Of a stretch of 64,000 nucleotides of DNA, positions 40,670 through 49,561 are shown piece by piece. The DNA is from Nevskia sp. (GTDB taxonomy: Bacteria > Pseudomonadota > Gammaproteobacteria > Nevskiales > Nevskiaceae): NCBI GenBank assembly GCA_023229645.1, contig JALNYU010000010.1, forward strand, positions 62,001 through 126,000, given 5' to 3'. The notes under the pieces were generated by a model. That model saw nothing but the letters and a program-made list of their open reading frames with translations, ran no database searches and was not told the DNA's origin. Numbering within the stretch: position 1 is the first letter of the stretch; each line of letters opens with the position of its first letter. The translations under genes were made by a program, and so were the position numbers.

Positions 40670-41628
40670 TCAGCGCGCCGCGGTGTAGTTCGCCGGCACC
40701 CAGGCGTAGGCTTTGCCTTCGTGGCGGACGTGGCCGATGCCGGGGAACGAGAGGTGCGCGGCGGCGACCCAATAGCCGTTCGCGGCGGCTTCGGCGAAGG
40801 CTTTCTTGCGCTGTACGGCGGCGGATTTGTTGTCGGTATCGAATTTGATCGTGATATCCGGCGCGGCGAACTGCATGGCGCCGAGGTGAATCAAATCGCC
40901 CCAGAGCAGAAGCTTCTGCCCTTGGTTTTCTACTGAGTAGATGCTGTGGCCGGGTGTGTGGCCGCGGGCGGCGATGGCTTTGATGCCGGGAACGAGATCG
41001 GTGTTGCCATCAAACGGCTTGAACTGGCCGGCATCGATATACGGTTTCAGCGAGGCCATTGCGCCTTGGAAGAAGCCTTTATCATCTTTCGATGCGGCCT
41101 CGAGGTTGGCTGCGCTGAGCCAGAAGTCGGCGTCGTGTTGATCGACGCGAACGATGGCATTCGGGAATACGCGTTTGCCGTCGCTGGCCAAGCCGCCGAC
41201 GTGATCCGGGTGCATGTGGGTGATGTAGATTTCATCCACTTGTTCCGGTTGGTAGCCGGCCGCCTGCAGATTGGCGGCGAGCCGGCCCAGTGTCGGCCCA
41301 AAGAGCTTGCCGGCGCCGGTGTCGATGAGCACCAGTTTGCTGCCGGTGTTGATCAAGAAGCCGTTAAATGAGCTTTCTACTGGGTCTTTCAAAAATGATT
41401 TTGTCAGCGCTTTTTCGATATTCGCTTTCGGCGCGTTGAGCAACTGGGTGAACGGCAGATCGGCGGTGCCGTCGGACAACGCGGCGACTTCGAAAGCACC
41501 GAGCCTCATCCGGTAATAGCCTGGCGCTGAGGTTTTAGCCGGCGCGCGGCGGCGTGGGCGGCGCTGAGCATTAGCACGCCGCCAAGAATCGTGGCGAGGC
41601 AGTAACGCAGGGCGTGGATCCGTGACAT
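40670..41628 (-). pseudogene. secreted metallo-beta-lactamase-fold hydrolase with one frameshift
   Basis: ATG 41628 (AGGAG eight bases upstream) starts a good signal peptide, MSRIHALRYCLATILGGVLM ending SAAHAA, but that frame stops at ~41506. The mature enzyme continues in another frame from APAKTSAPGYYRMRLGAFEV onward. One missing base in the GC repeat at about 41540-41552 explains the break. The body has the zinc motif THMHPDHVGG, the later ligands DQHDADFW, ARGHTPGHS, WGDLIHLG, and is otherwise intact. The corrected protein (~319 residues) would be periplasmic. Sequencing error or real indel cannot be told apart here. Confidence 0.78.
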
Positions 41629-41799
41629 AGATGGGCTCCTTAGGGCAGCGATGTGTGGCGTGTTGAAATCGGGCGCTAGGGTAATGCAGGCGGTACGCGA
41701 ACGATTGCCGATTATTGATTTGCGCGTTTTGTCTTTGAAGGCATTGCATCGGCTAACCACGGCAATCCGAGTGCGGCCACCGCCGAAGCAATACCAAAA

Positions 41800-42002
41800 T
41801 TATTGATCCGGCCATTAAGTACTTGAATAAAGACGGTGCAATGCCAAAGCGGATGCCGCACTTCCGAGAAAGCGAGAAATGGCCGGATCAATAACAAAGC
41901 AATTTGATTTTATTAATTCGGCCACTCACGCCGTCTTGAAAAAGTGCGATCTCAAATTGCCCCGTAGCACCTCGTTCAACTATTTTGTGGCCGAATCAAT
42001 AA
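41800..42002 (+). repeat. composite inverted-pair repeat element, copy 2
   Basis: Units 41800-41894 (95 bp) and 41910-42002 (93 bp) with a 15-base spacer. It is nearly identical to 7528-7733 in reverse orientation, differing at a handful of positions and by three bases in the spacer. All four unit ends carry TTATT[G/A]AT[C/T]CGGCCA or its complement. It lies in the gap between dapE and the metallo-hydrolase gene. The flanks 41640-41799 and 42003-42128 hold no supported gene. Confidence 0.85.
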
Positions 42003-42128
42003 ATTGCCGTTATTGGCGAGCTGCCACTGATGTTGTTACGCATGGGCAATTGCCACATTTCATTCGCTGTTTCGGACTGACCCAATAAAGACGACTTTGC
42101 GGCGTGCCGTATTCCAGTTGGCTCAAAC

Positions 42129-43274
42129 TCAGCGCAGCAGGCGTTGCAGCACGCCTTCATACACGCGCGAAAGTTTGCTTAAGTCCTCCACGCGCACGTG
42201 TTCGTCGATTTTGTGAATGCTGTCGTTGACCGGGCCGATCTCGACCACTTCGGCGCCCATCGGCGCGATAAAGCGCGCATCCGAGGTGCCGCCGCCGGTG
42301 AACAGCGTCGGCGTTAGGCCGGTGACGTCGGCGATGGCGGCCTGAGCGGCACCGATCAGCGCACCTTGGCGGGTGAGAAATGGTTCGCCGCTATGCCACC
42401 AGGTGGCGTCATAACGTAGGCTGTGGCGGTCGAGCACTTCGTGGACACGCGCTTTCAGGCCCTCGGCGGTGGACTCGGTGCAGTAGCGGAAATTGAAGAC
42501 TAAATCGGCTTCGCCAGGGATTACGTTGTTGGCGCCGGTGCCAGCGTGAATATTGGAGATCTGGAACGAGGTCGGCGGGAAATGCGCGTTGCCGGTATCC
42601 CAGCCGTCGGCGGCTTGGATCGCCGCAAGTTCGGCGAGTGCTGGCGCAAGGCGGTGGATGGGGTTGTCGGCTTTTTGCGGATAGGCGACGTGCCCTTGCT
42701 TGCCGTGCACGCGCAAATCGCAACCGAGCGAACCGCGCCGGCCGATGGTAATACGGTCGCCGAAGATCTCGGCGCCGGTGGCTTCGCCGACGATGGCGTA
42801 GTCCGGCTGCACGCCGCGTTGTTTCAGAATCTCGACCACGTGCCGGGTACCGTGCTGGGCAACACCTTCTTCATCGCTGGTGATCAGAAATGCGATGCTG
42901 CCGTTGATCGGGCCCTGAGCTAAGAGGCGCTCCACGGCGCAGACCATCGCCGCCAAGCCGCTTTTCATATCGGCGGCACCGCGGCCGTAGAGCACGCCAT
43001 CGCGGATCTCCGGCTGGAATGGATCGCTAGCCCAGCGTTCGCGCGGACCGGGTGGCACGACATCGGTATGGCCGGCTAGAACAAACAGCGGCGCGCCACT
43101 GCCGAACGTGGCCCAAAGGTTGGTGACGCCGCCAGCGTTCAGCCATTCGAGTTGGAAGCCGAGCACGGCAAGACGCTCGCCGATCAACGCGCAGCAGCCA
43201 GCGTCGTCCGGCGTCAGCGAGCGGCGCGCGATCAGCGCCTGGGTGAGTTCGAGCACGCGGGCATCATCAGCCAT
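42129..43274 (-). CDS. dapE: succinyl-diaminopimelate desuccinylase
   Basis: 381 residues from ATG 43274. M20 metallopeptidase family: VLAGHTDVVPPGP (first zinc His/Asp), YGRGAADMKSGLAAMV (bridging Asp), ITSDEEGVAQHGTRHV (catalytic Glu, ligand Glu), and late FTGGGTSDARFIAPMG with NDSIHKIDEHV. It hydrolyses N-succinyl-LL-diaminopimelate in the lysine and peptidoglycan branch. dapD, two steps earlier in the pathway, is two genes away. Confidence 0.95.
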   Translation of the reverse strand: MADDARVLELTQALIARRSLTPDDAGCCALIGERLAVLGFQLEWLNAGGVTNLWATFGSGAPLFVLAGHTDVVPPGPRERWASDPFQPEIRDGVLYGRGAADMKSGLAAMVCAVERLLAQGPINGSIAFLITSDEEGVAQHGTRHVVEILKQRGVQPDYAIVGEATGAEIFGDRITIGRRGSLGCDLRVHGKQGHVAYPQKADNPIHRLAPALAELAAIQAADGWDTGNAHFPPTSFQISNIHAGTGANNVIPGEADLVFNFRYCTESTAEGLKARVHEVLDRHSLRYDATWWHSGEPFLTRQGALIGAAQAAIADVTGLTPTLFTGGGTSDARFIAPMGAEVVEIGPVNDSIHKIDEHVRVEDLSKLSRVYEGVLQRLLR

Positions 43275-43418
43275 AAAGTCTTCGATCAATGCAGGAAAAG
43301 CGCGATCTTACCGGGGCGCGGGCGGGTTAACACGGCTGTACTTGCGGCGGGTTGGCGGCGGTTGAATCGGAAATGCTGACGTGGCAGATAATGGCGTTCC
43401 TCAGACTAGGTTTTTCCG

Positions 43419-43913
43419 ATGCTCGACGCTCCGCCGATTGCCTCTATCGCCCACGTTATTCAGCTGGCCGTCGCGCCAGTGTTTCTGTTGTCCGGCATTG
43501 CGGCGATTTTGAACGTGCTCGGCATTCGCTTGTCGCGCATCGTTGACCGCGCGCGGGTGCTGGAAGGGCAGTTTGCGACCACGCCGCCGGAGCGGATCGA
43601 AACCCTGCGCACGAGCTTGCAACGCATGGCGGTGCGGGCGCGTTTGGTCAGCTGGAGTATCAGCCTGTGTACGTCGAGCGCAATTCTGGTCAGCAGCGTC
43701 GTGATCGTGCTGTTTATCGGTTCACTAGTCGGAATCAACGTTCGTGTATTTATCGCGATTCTATTTATCGCGGCGATGGTAACGCTGACCGTCGGTCTGA
43801 TTTTCTTCCTGCGCGAAGTGCACCTCGCGACGCGGCATTTGCGCATCGGCGAGCCGGAACCAGAGCGTTCGCCGCCTGCGTTGGCCATCCCGCCGCCGCG
43901 GCACGAGCGCTAG
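43419..43913 (+). CDS. DUF2721 membrane protein
   Basis: 164 residues. Three membrane helices (about residues 9-36, 75-100 and 105-132) with the conserved DUF2721 stretch LLSGIAAILNVLGIRLSRIVDRAR near the N-terminus in two parts and LFIGSLVGINVRVFIAILFI. The basic loop after the first helix marks the cytoplasmic side. Function unknown. It is on the opposite strand to dapD and dapE, splitting what is otherwise a lysine-gene cluster. Confidence 0.82.
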   Translation: MLDAPPIASIAHVIQLAVAPVFLLSGIAAILNVLGIRLSRIVDRARVLEGQFATTPPERIETLRTSLQRMAVRARLVSWSISLCTSSAILVSSVVIVLFIGSLVGINVRVFIAILFIAAMVTLTVGLIFFLREVHLATRHLRIGEPEPERSPPALAIPPPRHER

Positions 43914-43945
43914 GCGCGGGCGTGCCGGGGGCGTTTCGGCAGTGG

Positions 43946-44767
43946 TTACAGGTCGCGCAGCAGTGCGTTGATGCCGACTTTAGCGCGGGTTTGCGCGTCC
44001 ACCCGTTTGACGATTACGGCGCAGGTGAGGTTGTAGCGGCCGCCGTCTTTCGGCAGCGAGCCGGCAACGACGACAGCACCGGCGGGCACTCGGCCGTAGC
44101 TGATCGAACCCGTTTCACGATCGTAAATCGGTGTGCTTTGGCCGATGAAGACGCCCATCGACAACACCGCGCCTTTTTCGACGATCACGCCCTCAACGAC
44201 TTCCGAGCGTGCGCCGATGAAGCAATCATCCTCGATGATTGTCGGGCTCGCCTGCAGCGGTTCCAGAACGCCGCCGATACCCACGCCGCCGGACAGGTGC
44301 ACGTTGGCGCCGATCTGTGCGCAGGAGCCGACCGTGGCCCAGGTATCGACCATCGTACCGGCGCCAACATAGCCGCCGATGTTGACGAAGCTTGGCATCA
44401 AGATCGCGCCGGGGGAGATATAGGCGCCGCGGCGGACGGTTGCTGGCGGCACGACGCGCGCGCCGGCTTGTTTAAAACGAGCGGCGTCCCAGCCGTCGAA
44501 CTTCAGCGGTACTTTGTCGTAGCCGTTCAGCTGGCCGAGCGAAATCGGCTGGTTATCGTGCAAACGAAAGTACAACAACACCGCTTTTTTCAGCCATTCA
44601 TTGACGACCCAGCCATTGGCGCTAGGTTCGGCGACGCGCGCCGCACCGGAATCAAGCAATTCGACAACGGCTTCGACGGCGCTGCGGAGTTGGGTGTCGG
44701 TGGTATCGAGCGTCGCTCGTTCGTCCCACGCGCACTCAATGATCACCTGCAATTCGGCGTTATTCAT
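43946..44767 (-). CDS. dapD: tetrahydrodipicolinate N-succinyltransferase
   Basis: 273 residues. Left-handed beta-helix acyltransferase with hexapeptide repeats from about residue 100 (VRRGAYISPGAILMPSFVNI, IGGYVGAGTMVDTWATVGSC, GVLEPLQASPTIIEDDCFIG). N-terminal helical domain ends DKVPLKFDGWD. It transfers succinyl from succinyl-CoA to tetrahydrodipicolinate. Lies 13 bases after glnD on the same strand, forming map-glnD-dapD. Confidence 0.96.
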   Translation of the reverse strand: MNNAELQVIIECAWDERATLDTTDTQLRSAVEAVVELLDSGAARVAEPSANGWVVNEWLKKAVLLYFRLHDNQPISLGQLNGYDKVPLKFDGWDAARFKQAGARVVPPATVRRGAYISPGAILMPSFVNIGGYVGAGTMVDTWATVGSCAQIGANVHLSGGVGIGGVLEPLQASPTIIEDDCFIGARSEVVEGVIVEKGAVLSMGVFIGQSTPIYDRETGSISYGRVPAGAVVVAGSLPKDGGRYNLTCAVIVKRVDAQTRAKVGINALLRDL

Positions 44768-44780
44768 GATGGGTATCGTT

Positions 44781-47480
44781 TTATTTGTTTGGGGTTTCGG
44801 GATTGTTCAACGTCCGCGTCAAGAACTCGCGCAGATCGTCCAGCGTTTTTTCGCCGGTGATCGGCTTGTGTTCGCGGTCGGTGATGTAGAACACGTCTTC
44901 AGCGCGTTCGCCAATCGTCGCGATTTTGGCGGCGTCGAGCAGGATGCCGCGCTTGTGGAACGCACGGCCGATCAACGACAGCAGACCGGGTTTGTCGGCG
45001 GTGACCAACTCCAGAATTGTCCGGCTACGGACTTTGTCCTGGCTGAAATAGACGGTTGTTGGCGTGTCGAAATGCTTGAGTCGGGTCGGCCGGCGGCGGT
45101 TGACGTCGACCACTGAGATATTGGGGTCGGCCAGCACTTTCCGCAGTGCATCGCGAATTTCGTCGAAACGATGGTTGTTGTTGATCGCTGAACCGTCGCT
45201 TTCCATGACGATGAACGAGTCGAGCGCGTAGCCGTCCGGCGTGGTGTTGATGCGGGCGTCGAGAATATTCAGGCCGAGCTTGGCGAGCACGCCGGTCGAC
45301 AAGCCAAACAGGTGGTCGCGGTCGCGCATGTAGACGAAGACGGTTGTGCCGCGGCCGTCGAGCATGTCGACCAAAATCAGCGGCAGGCTTTTCTCGCCGG
45401 CACTGACGATGGCGGGTAAGTGCCACGCTAATTCGGCTGGCGAATGGCGGAGGAAATAATCGTCTTCGAAGCGCGCCCAAGTCTGCTCGATTTGCTCGGC
45501 GCTGAGCGCCGATTCACCGTCCGGCGTTTTCAGCAAGGCACGCGCCGCGCGGCGTTGCTCAGCAACGCGCTCGCCGCTGCTGACCGGGTTATCGAGCCCG
45601 CGTTCCAACGCCCGCTTGGCGCTGTGATAAAGCTCGCGCAGCAGGCTCTCGCGCCAGGAATTCCACAGTGCGGGATTGGTCGCCCGGATGTCGGAGACGG
45701 TGAGCAGCAGCAGGTACTCAAGGCGGTCGACGTCGCCCACCCGTTGGGCAAACGCGGCGACGATGTCCGGGTTGCTGATGTCTTGCCGCTGCGCCGTTAG
45801 CGACATCATCAAGTGATTGCGAACCAGCCAGCAGACAAGGTCGGAGTCGGTGTGCGAAAGCCCGTGGTCGAGGCAGAATTTCTCCGCTGCTGCCGCGCCG
45901 ACTTCTGAGTGATCGCCGCCGCTGCCTTTGCCGAGATCGTGAAATAGGCCGGCGATGTACAGCAGATCAGGCCGCGGGATGCGGTCCATGATCTCGCTGA
46001 AGAACGGCAGTTCTTGGCGGAAACGGGCCATCGCCAGACGGCGCAGATTGCGCACCAAATACAGCGAATGTTCGTCGACCGTTAGCGTATGAAATAGGTC
46101 GTACTGCATGTGGCCGATGATCTGGCCAAACACCGGCAGATAACGGCCGAGCACGCCGTAGCGGTTCATGCGCCGTAGCGCACGGGTAACGCCGATTCCT
46201 TCACGGAATAGGCCGATAAACAAGCCGCGGGCGCGGACATCGGCGCGAACGGTGTCGTCGATCTGGCGACGGTCGCGGCGGATCAGGCGCAGCGTCGCCG
46301 TGGTGATCCCTTCGATTTTCGGGTGCTGCTGCATCAGCGCGAAGATTTCGATCAGGGCCGATGGCTGTTTCTGGAAAACGTCGTCGGCGCGCGCTTCGAT
46401 GTAGGCGTTGCGCAGCTGGAAGCGCGCGTTTAGCGGCTTCGGCTCGGCGCCTTGGCCTTTGCCGAGTATCGCTTCCTCAAACAACTGCAAAAGCATGTCG
46501 TTGAGGCAGCTGAGGCTTTTGATCGTGCGGTAATACAGCTGCATGAACTGCTCGACCGCACGGTTATGGTCGTGATCGACATAGCCAAACAGCGCAGCAA
46601 CCTTGATTTGATGATCGAACAGCAAACGGTCTTCGTGCCGGCCGGTGATCATGTGCAGTGCAAAGCGTACGCGCCACAGAAAATCTTGGCCGGCGAAAAG
46701 CTCATCGCATTCCGGCTTGGTTAGAAAGCCGCGCTCGCGTAGTTCGGTCAGCGTCAACGCGCCAAAATGGCGCTTAGCCACCCAGGCGACGGTGTGGATA
46801 TCGCGCAGGCCGCCGGGGCTTTCCTTGACGTTAGGCTCGAGTTTGTAAGCGCTATCGTCGTATTTCGCGTGGCGCGCCTGCTGCTCCGCGCGTTTGGCGC
46901 GGAAAAAGACATCAACCGGCCACATGTGCTCGGGCGTCATCGCTTCCTGTAGCGCCGCGTAAAGCACGCTATCGCCGACCAGCAGGCGTGATTCCATTAG
47001 ATTGGTGATAACCGTGACATCGGCCGCCGCCAATTCCGCGCACTGGGCAACGGTGCGCACGCTACTGCCGACATCAAGGCCGATATCCCACAGGAACGCG
47101 AAGAAATTTTCCAGCTGCGACTTATTCGTTTCCAGGGTTTGCTCGTCGTAAAGCACGAGCAGGTCGATATCCGAATGCGGCAGCAATTCGCCGCGGCCAT
47201 AACCGCCGACCGCTGCCAACGACAAACCAGCCGTATCTTTTAAAAACAGCAGCCAGGCTTCGCGCAGTACCTCATCGACAAGGTGGGCGCGGGCGTGAAC
47301 CAGGGAGTCCGCTGGTGTGCCTTCTTGAAACAGCCCGGATAAGCGTTCGCGGCCCCAGTTCAGCGTGTCTCGAAACGCTGTGATTGGTTTGCTGGCGTTG
47401 ACGCGGAGACGGCTGCGGATGCGGCGCGCGGAAAATACGCCGATGCTTTCGTCTTCGGCCAGCTCGATTTCAGCACCCAT
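44781..47480 (-). CDS. glnD: [protein-PII] uridylyltransferase/uridylyl-removing enzyme
   Basis: 899 residues. Nucleotidyltransferase domain (GGYGRGELLPHSDIDLLVLY near residue 95), a linker with KESPGGLRDIHTV, HD domain (LFHDLGKGSGGDHSEVGAAA near 510, the uridylyl-removing site) and two C-terminal ACT domains (about 705-790 and 815-890) that sense glutamine. GlnD adds UMP to PII at low nitrogen and removes it at high nitrogen. Its ATG overlaps the map stop codon by one base. Confidence 0.96.
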   Translation of the reverse strand: MGAEIELAEDESIGVFSARRIRSRLRVNASKPITAFRDTLNWGRERLSGLFQEGTPADSLVHARAHLVDEVLREAWLLFLKDTAGLSLAAVGGYGRGELLPHSDIDLLVLYDEQTLETNKSQLENFFAFLWDIGLDVGSSVRTVAQCAELAAADVTVITNLMESRLLVGDSVLYAALQEAMTPEHMWPVDVFFRAKRAEQQARHAKYDDSAYKLEPNVKESPGGLRDIHTVAWVAKRHFGALTLTELRERGFLTKPECDELFAGQDFLWRVRFALHMITGRHEDRLLFDHQIKVAALFGYVDHDHNRAVEQFMQLYYRTIKSLSCLNDMLLQLFEEAILGKGQGAEPKPLNARFQLRNAYIEARADDVFQKQPSALIEIFALMQQHPKIEGITTATLRLIRRDRRQIDDTVRADVRARGLFIGLFREGIGVTRALRRMNRYGVLGRYLPVFGQIIGHMQYDLFHTLTVDEHSLYLVRNLRRLAMARFRQELPFFSEIMDRIPRPDLLYIAGLFHDLGKGSGGDHSEVGAAAAEKFCLDHGLSHTDSDLVCWLVRNHLMMSLTAQRQDISNPDIVAAFAQRVGDVDRLEYLLLLTVSDIRATNPALWNSWRESLLRELYHSAKRALERGLDNPVSSGERVAEQRRAARALLKTPDGESALSAEQIEQTWARFEDDYFLRHSPAELAWHLPAIVSAGEKSLPLILVDMLDGRGTTVFVYMRDRDHLFGLSTGVLAKLGLNILDARINTTPDGYALDSFIVMESDGSAINNNHRFDEIRDALRKVLADPNISVVDVNRRRPTRLKHFDTPTTVYFSQDKVRSRTILELVTADKPGLLSLIGRAFHKRGILLDAAKIATIGERAEDVFYITDREHKPITGEKTLDDLREFLTRTLNNPETPNK

Positions 47481-48268
47481 CAGAGCAAAATCTCGTCTTC
47501 GCGCAAGGTTAAGATTTCATAACCGTCGTCGGTCACCAGCACAGTGTGTTCCCATTGCGCGGACAGCGAGTGATCTTTTGTCACCACCGTCCAGCCGTCC
47601 GGAAGAAGTTTCACCTCAGCGCGGCCGGCGTTAAGCATCGGCTCAATTGTGAACGTCATGCCCGCCACTAATTCCATGCCGGTGCCGGGCCGGCCGTAGT
47701 GCAACACCTGCGGATCTTCATGGAACACGCGGCCGATGCCGTGGCCACAGTAGTCGCGGACAATTGAATAACCGCGCGCTTCCGCCACTTTTTGCACCGC
47801 CGCGCCGATATCGCCGAGGCGCGCGCCGGGTCGAACGCAGTGGATGCCGGCGAACATCGCTTCGCGCGTGGTGTCGGTCAGGCGTTTCGCCAGCACGCCC
47901 GGCTCGCCGATGTAGAACATCTGGCTGGTATCGCCGTGCCAGCCGTCTTTGATCACGGTGACGTCGATATTGATGACATCGCCGCGCTTAAGCTGCTTAC
48001 TGCTCGGAATCCCATGACAAACGACGTGATTAACCGAGGTGCACACCGACTTCGGGAACGGCATACGGCCGCCGCCACCGCCGTAATTGAGTGGCGCGGG
48101 GATGCCTTGCAAGTCGTTGACGATGTACTCGTGGCAGCGCTGGTCGAGTTCTTCTGTGGTTACGCCCGGCTTTACATAGGGCGCGATCATCGTCAGCACG
48201 GAAGCTGCGGCGCGTCCGGCGTCACGCATGCCTTGTTGTTCTTCGAGATTTTTATAAGTAACCGACAT
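47480..48268 (-). CDS. map: methionine aminopeptidase, type I
   Basis: 262 residues. Removes the initiator methionine from new proteins. Metal ligands and catalytic residues are visible: VCHGIPSSKQLKRGD (substrate His), INIDVTVIKDGWHGDTSQMF (two Asp), YCGHGIGRVFHEDPQVLHYG (His), TFTIEPML (Glu) and QWEHTVLVTDDG (Glu). Divergent from rpsB, the usual arrangement in gammaproteobacteria, with a 315-bp shared control region. Confidence 0.96.
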   Translation of the reverse strand: MSVTYKNLEEQQGMRDAGRAAASVLTMIAPYVKPGVTTEELDQRCHEYIVNDLQGIPAPLNYGGGGGRMPFPKSVCTSVNHVVCHGIPSSKQLKRGDVINIDVTVIKDGWHGDTSQMFYIGEPGVLAKRLTDTTREAMFAGIHCVRPGARLGDIGAAVQKVAEARGYSIVRDYCGHGIGRVFHEDPQVLHYGRPGTGMELVAGMTFTIEPMLNAGRAEVKLLPDGWTVVTKDHSLSAQWEHTVLVTDDGYEILTLREDEILL

Positions 48269-48583
48269 GGAAATAGATCAGGTCTTGGGCCGTGGGGGTT
48301 CGGAGCCGGGCGTGCCGGCATGGCCCTGGCGTGGATGCGGATGCCCGTAACTTAGCTTACGGCGCGGCGCAGACACGTGCGGGAACGGTTATCGGTTGGT
48401 CAGCATAACGTGCTTATGGTATAAAGCGCGCCGCCGCAAGGCAACGACGCCGCGAGAACCTGCCAAGGAATCCCCTAGCAATTTTCGCTGCGCTAGACCA
48501 TCCGCGTTCGTCCCTGGGTGTCCACCGGTTCCGCCGGAAGATTCCACGTACGCGGTCAGCCCAAACCCAAGGAGAGTTTTTCC
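48269..48583 (+). promoter_or_regulatory. rpsB leader with probable promoter
   Basis: No gene. TTGGTC (48396-48401) and TATAAA (48420-48425) with 18 bases between are a plausible sigma-70 promoter reading toward rpsB, giving a leader of about 150 bases. In gammaproteobacteria the rpsB leader folds into a structure bound by S2 for autoregulation; the length fits, but the structure was not modelled. A strong AAGGAGAG ribosome site lies before rpsB. Confidence 0.5.
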
Positions 48584-49381
48584 ATGTCAAGCATCACCAT
48601 GCGTCAACTGTTGGAAGCCGGCGTTCACTTCGGCCACCGCACCCGTTACTGGAACCCGCGGATGGAATCGTACATCTTCGGCGACCGCAACAAGATTCAC
48701 ATCATTAACCTTGAGCACACGTTGCCGTTGCTTAAGGACGCCTGCAATTTTGCCGGCAAGCTCGCCGCCAATGGCGGCCGCATTTTGTTCGTTGGCACCA
48801 AGCGCGCCGCGCGTGACGCGATCGCCGATGAAGCGGTCCGCGCCGGCATGCCGCACGTCAGCCAGCGTTGGCTCGGCGGCACGCTGACCAACTTCAAGAC
48901 GATCAAAGCCTCGATCAAGCGTCTGCACGAGATGGAAAAGCAGATTGAAGACGGCACGATTAACCGTCTGTCGAAGAAGGAACAGCTGACGTTCACCCGC
49001 GAGTTGGAAAAGCTGCGCAAATCACTCGGCGGCATTAAGGACATGCCGGCGCTGCCGGATGCGCTGTTCATCATCGATACCGGTTACGAAAAGATCGCCG
49101 TGTCGGAAGCCAAGAAGCTCGGCATCCCGGTCATCGCGGTTGTCGATACCAATAACAACCCGGACGGCATCAGCTGCGTCATTCCGGGTAACGACGACGC
49201 CACCCGCGCAATCAAGGTTTACGCGCAGTGCATCGCCGACGCGATCATCGAAGCGCGTGGTGCCAATTCGGTGCACGTCAGCCTGACCGCTGCCGATTTC
49301 GCGCCGCCGCCGGTTGAAGATCCGAGCCGCCAGCGCCGTCCGCGCCGCCCGGGCGGCCGCAACGAACGCGCCGAAGGCTAG
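48584..49381 (+). CDS. rpsB: 30S ribosomal protein S2
   Basis: 265 residues from ATG 48584 with AAGGAGAG upstream. Family landmarks: MRQLLEAGVHFGHRTRYWNP, YIFGDRNKIHIINLEHTLPL, RILFVGTKRAARDAI, RWLGGTLTNFKTIKASIKRL and IPVIAVVDTNNNPDGI. S2 is needed late in 30S assembly and binds near S1. The C-terminus has a basic extension (SRQRRPRRPGGRNERAEG). Followed by tsf, with a strong hairpin between them. Confidence 0.97.
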   Translation: MSSITMRQLLEAGVHFGHRTRYWNPRMESYIFGDRNKIHIINLEHTLPLLKDACNFAGKLAANGGRILFVGTKRAARDAIADEAVRAGMPHVSQRWLGGTLTNFKTIKASIKRLHEMEKQIEDGTINRLSKKEQLTFTRELEKLRKSLGGIKDMPALPDALFIIDTGYEKIAVSEAKKLGIPVIAVVDTNNNPDGISCVIPGNDDATRAIKVYAQCIADAIIEARGANSVHVSLTAADFAPPPVEDPSRQRRPRRPGGRNERAEG

Positions 49382-49398
49382 TTCTCTGCGAATGCCGG

Positions 49399-49433
49399 AG
49401 CCGCAGGCCCGCGTTGCGACGCAGCCTGCGGCT
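49399..49433 (+). terminator. attenuator-like hairpin between rpsB and tsf
   Basis: AGCCGCAGGC (49399-49408) pairs perfectly with GCCTGCGGCT (49424-49433), followed by only TTTC. E. coli has a partial terminator in the same place to adjust S2 and EF-Ts output; this hairpin probably plays that part. Confidence 0.6.
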
Positions 49434-49561
49434 TTCGGCGTTGGAACGCCGCCGTGCGTTGTTGCTGTCGGCTGGCGAATGTTCGCAGGGCTGACGCACG
49501 AGCGCCGTACAGTCAGCGATCGGTACCGTAAAAAATCCACACTGAATTAGGTTTAATCATC

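Noticed and set aside
41712..41897. Small frame ending FGIASAVAALGLPWLADAM next to the repeat element
   Set aside because: Half of it lies inside the repeat element, there is no ribosome site, and the similarity to the FGIA segment near 7500 is too short to mean homology.
43667..44860. 397-codon open frame on the plus strand across the DUF2721 and dapD genes
   Set aside because: Shadow of dapD on the other strand; composition is dominated by Ala, Arg, Asp and His with no recognisable domain.
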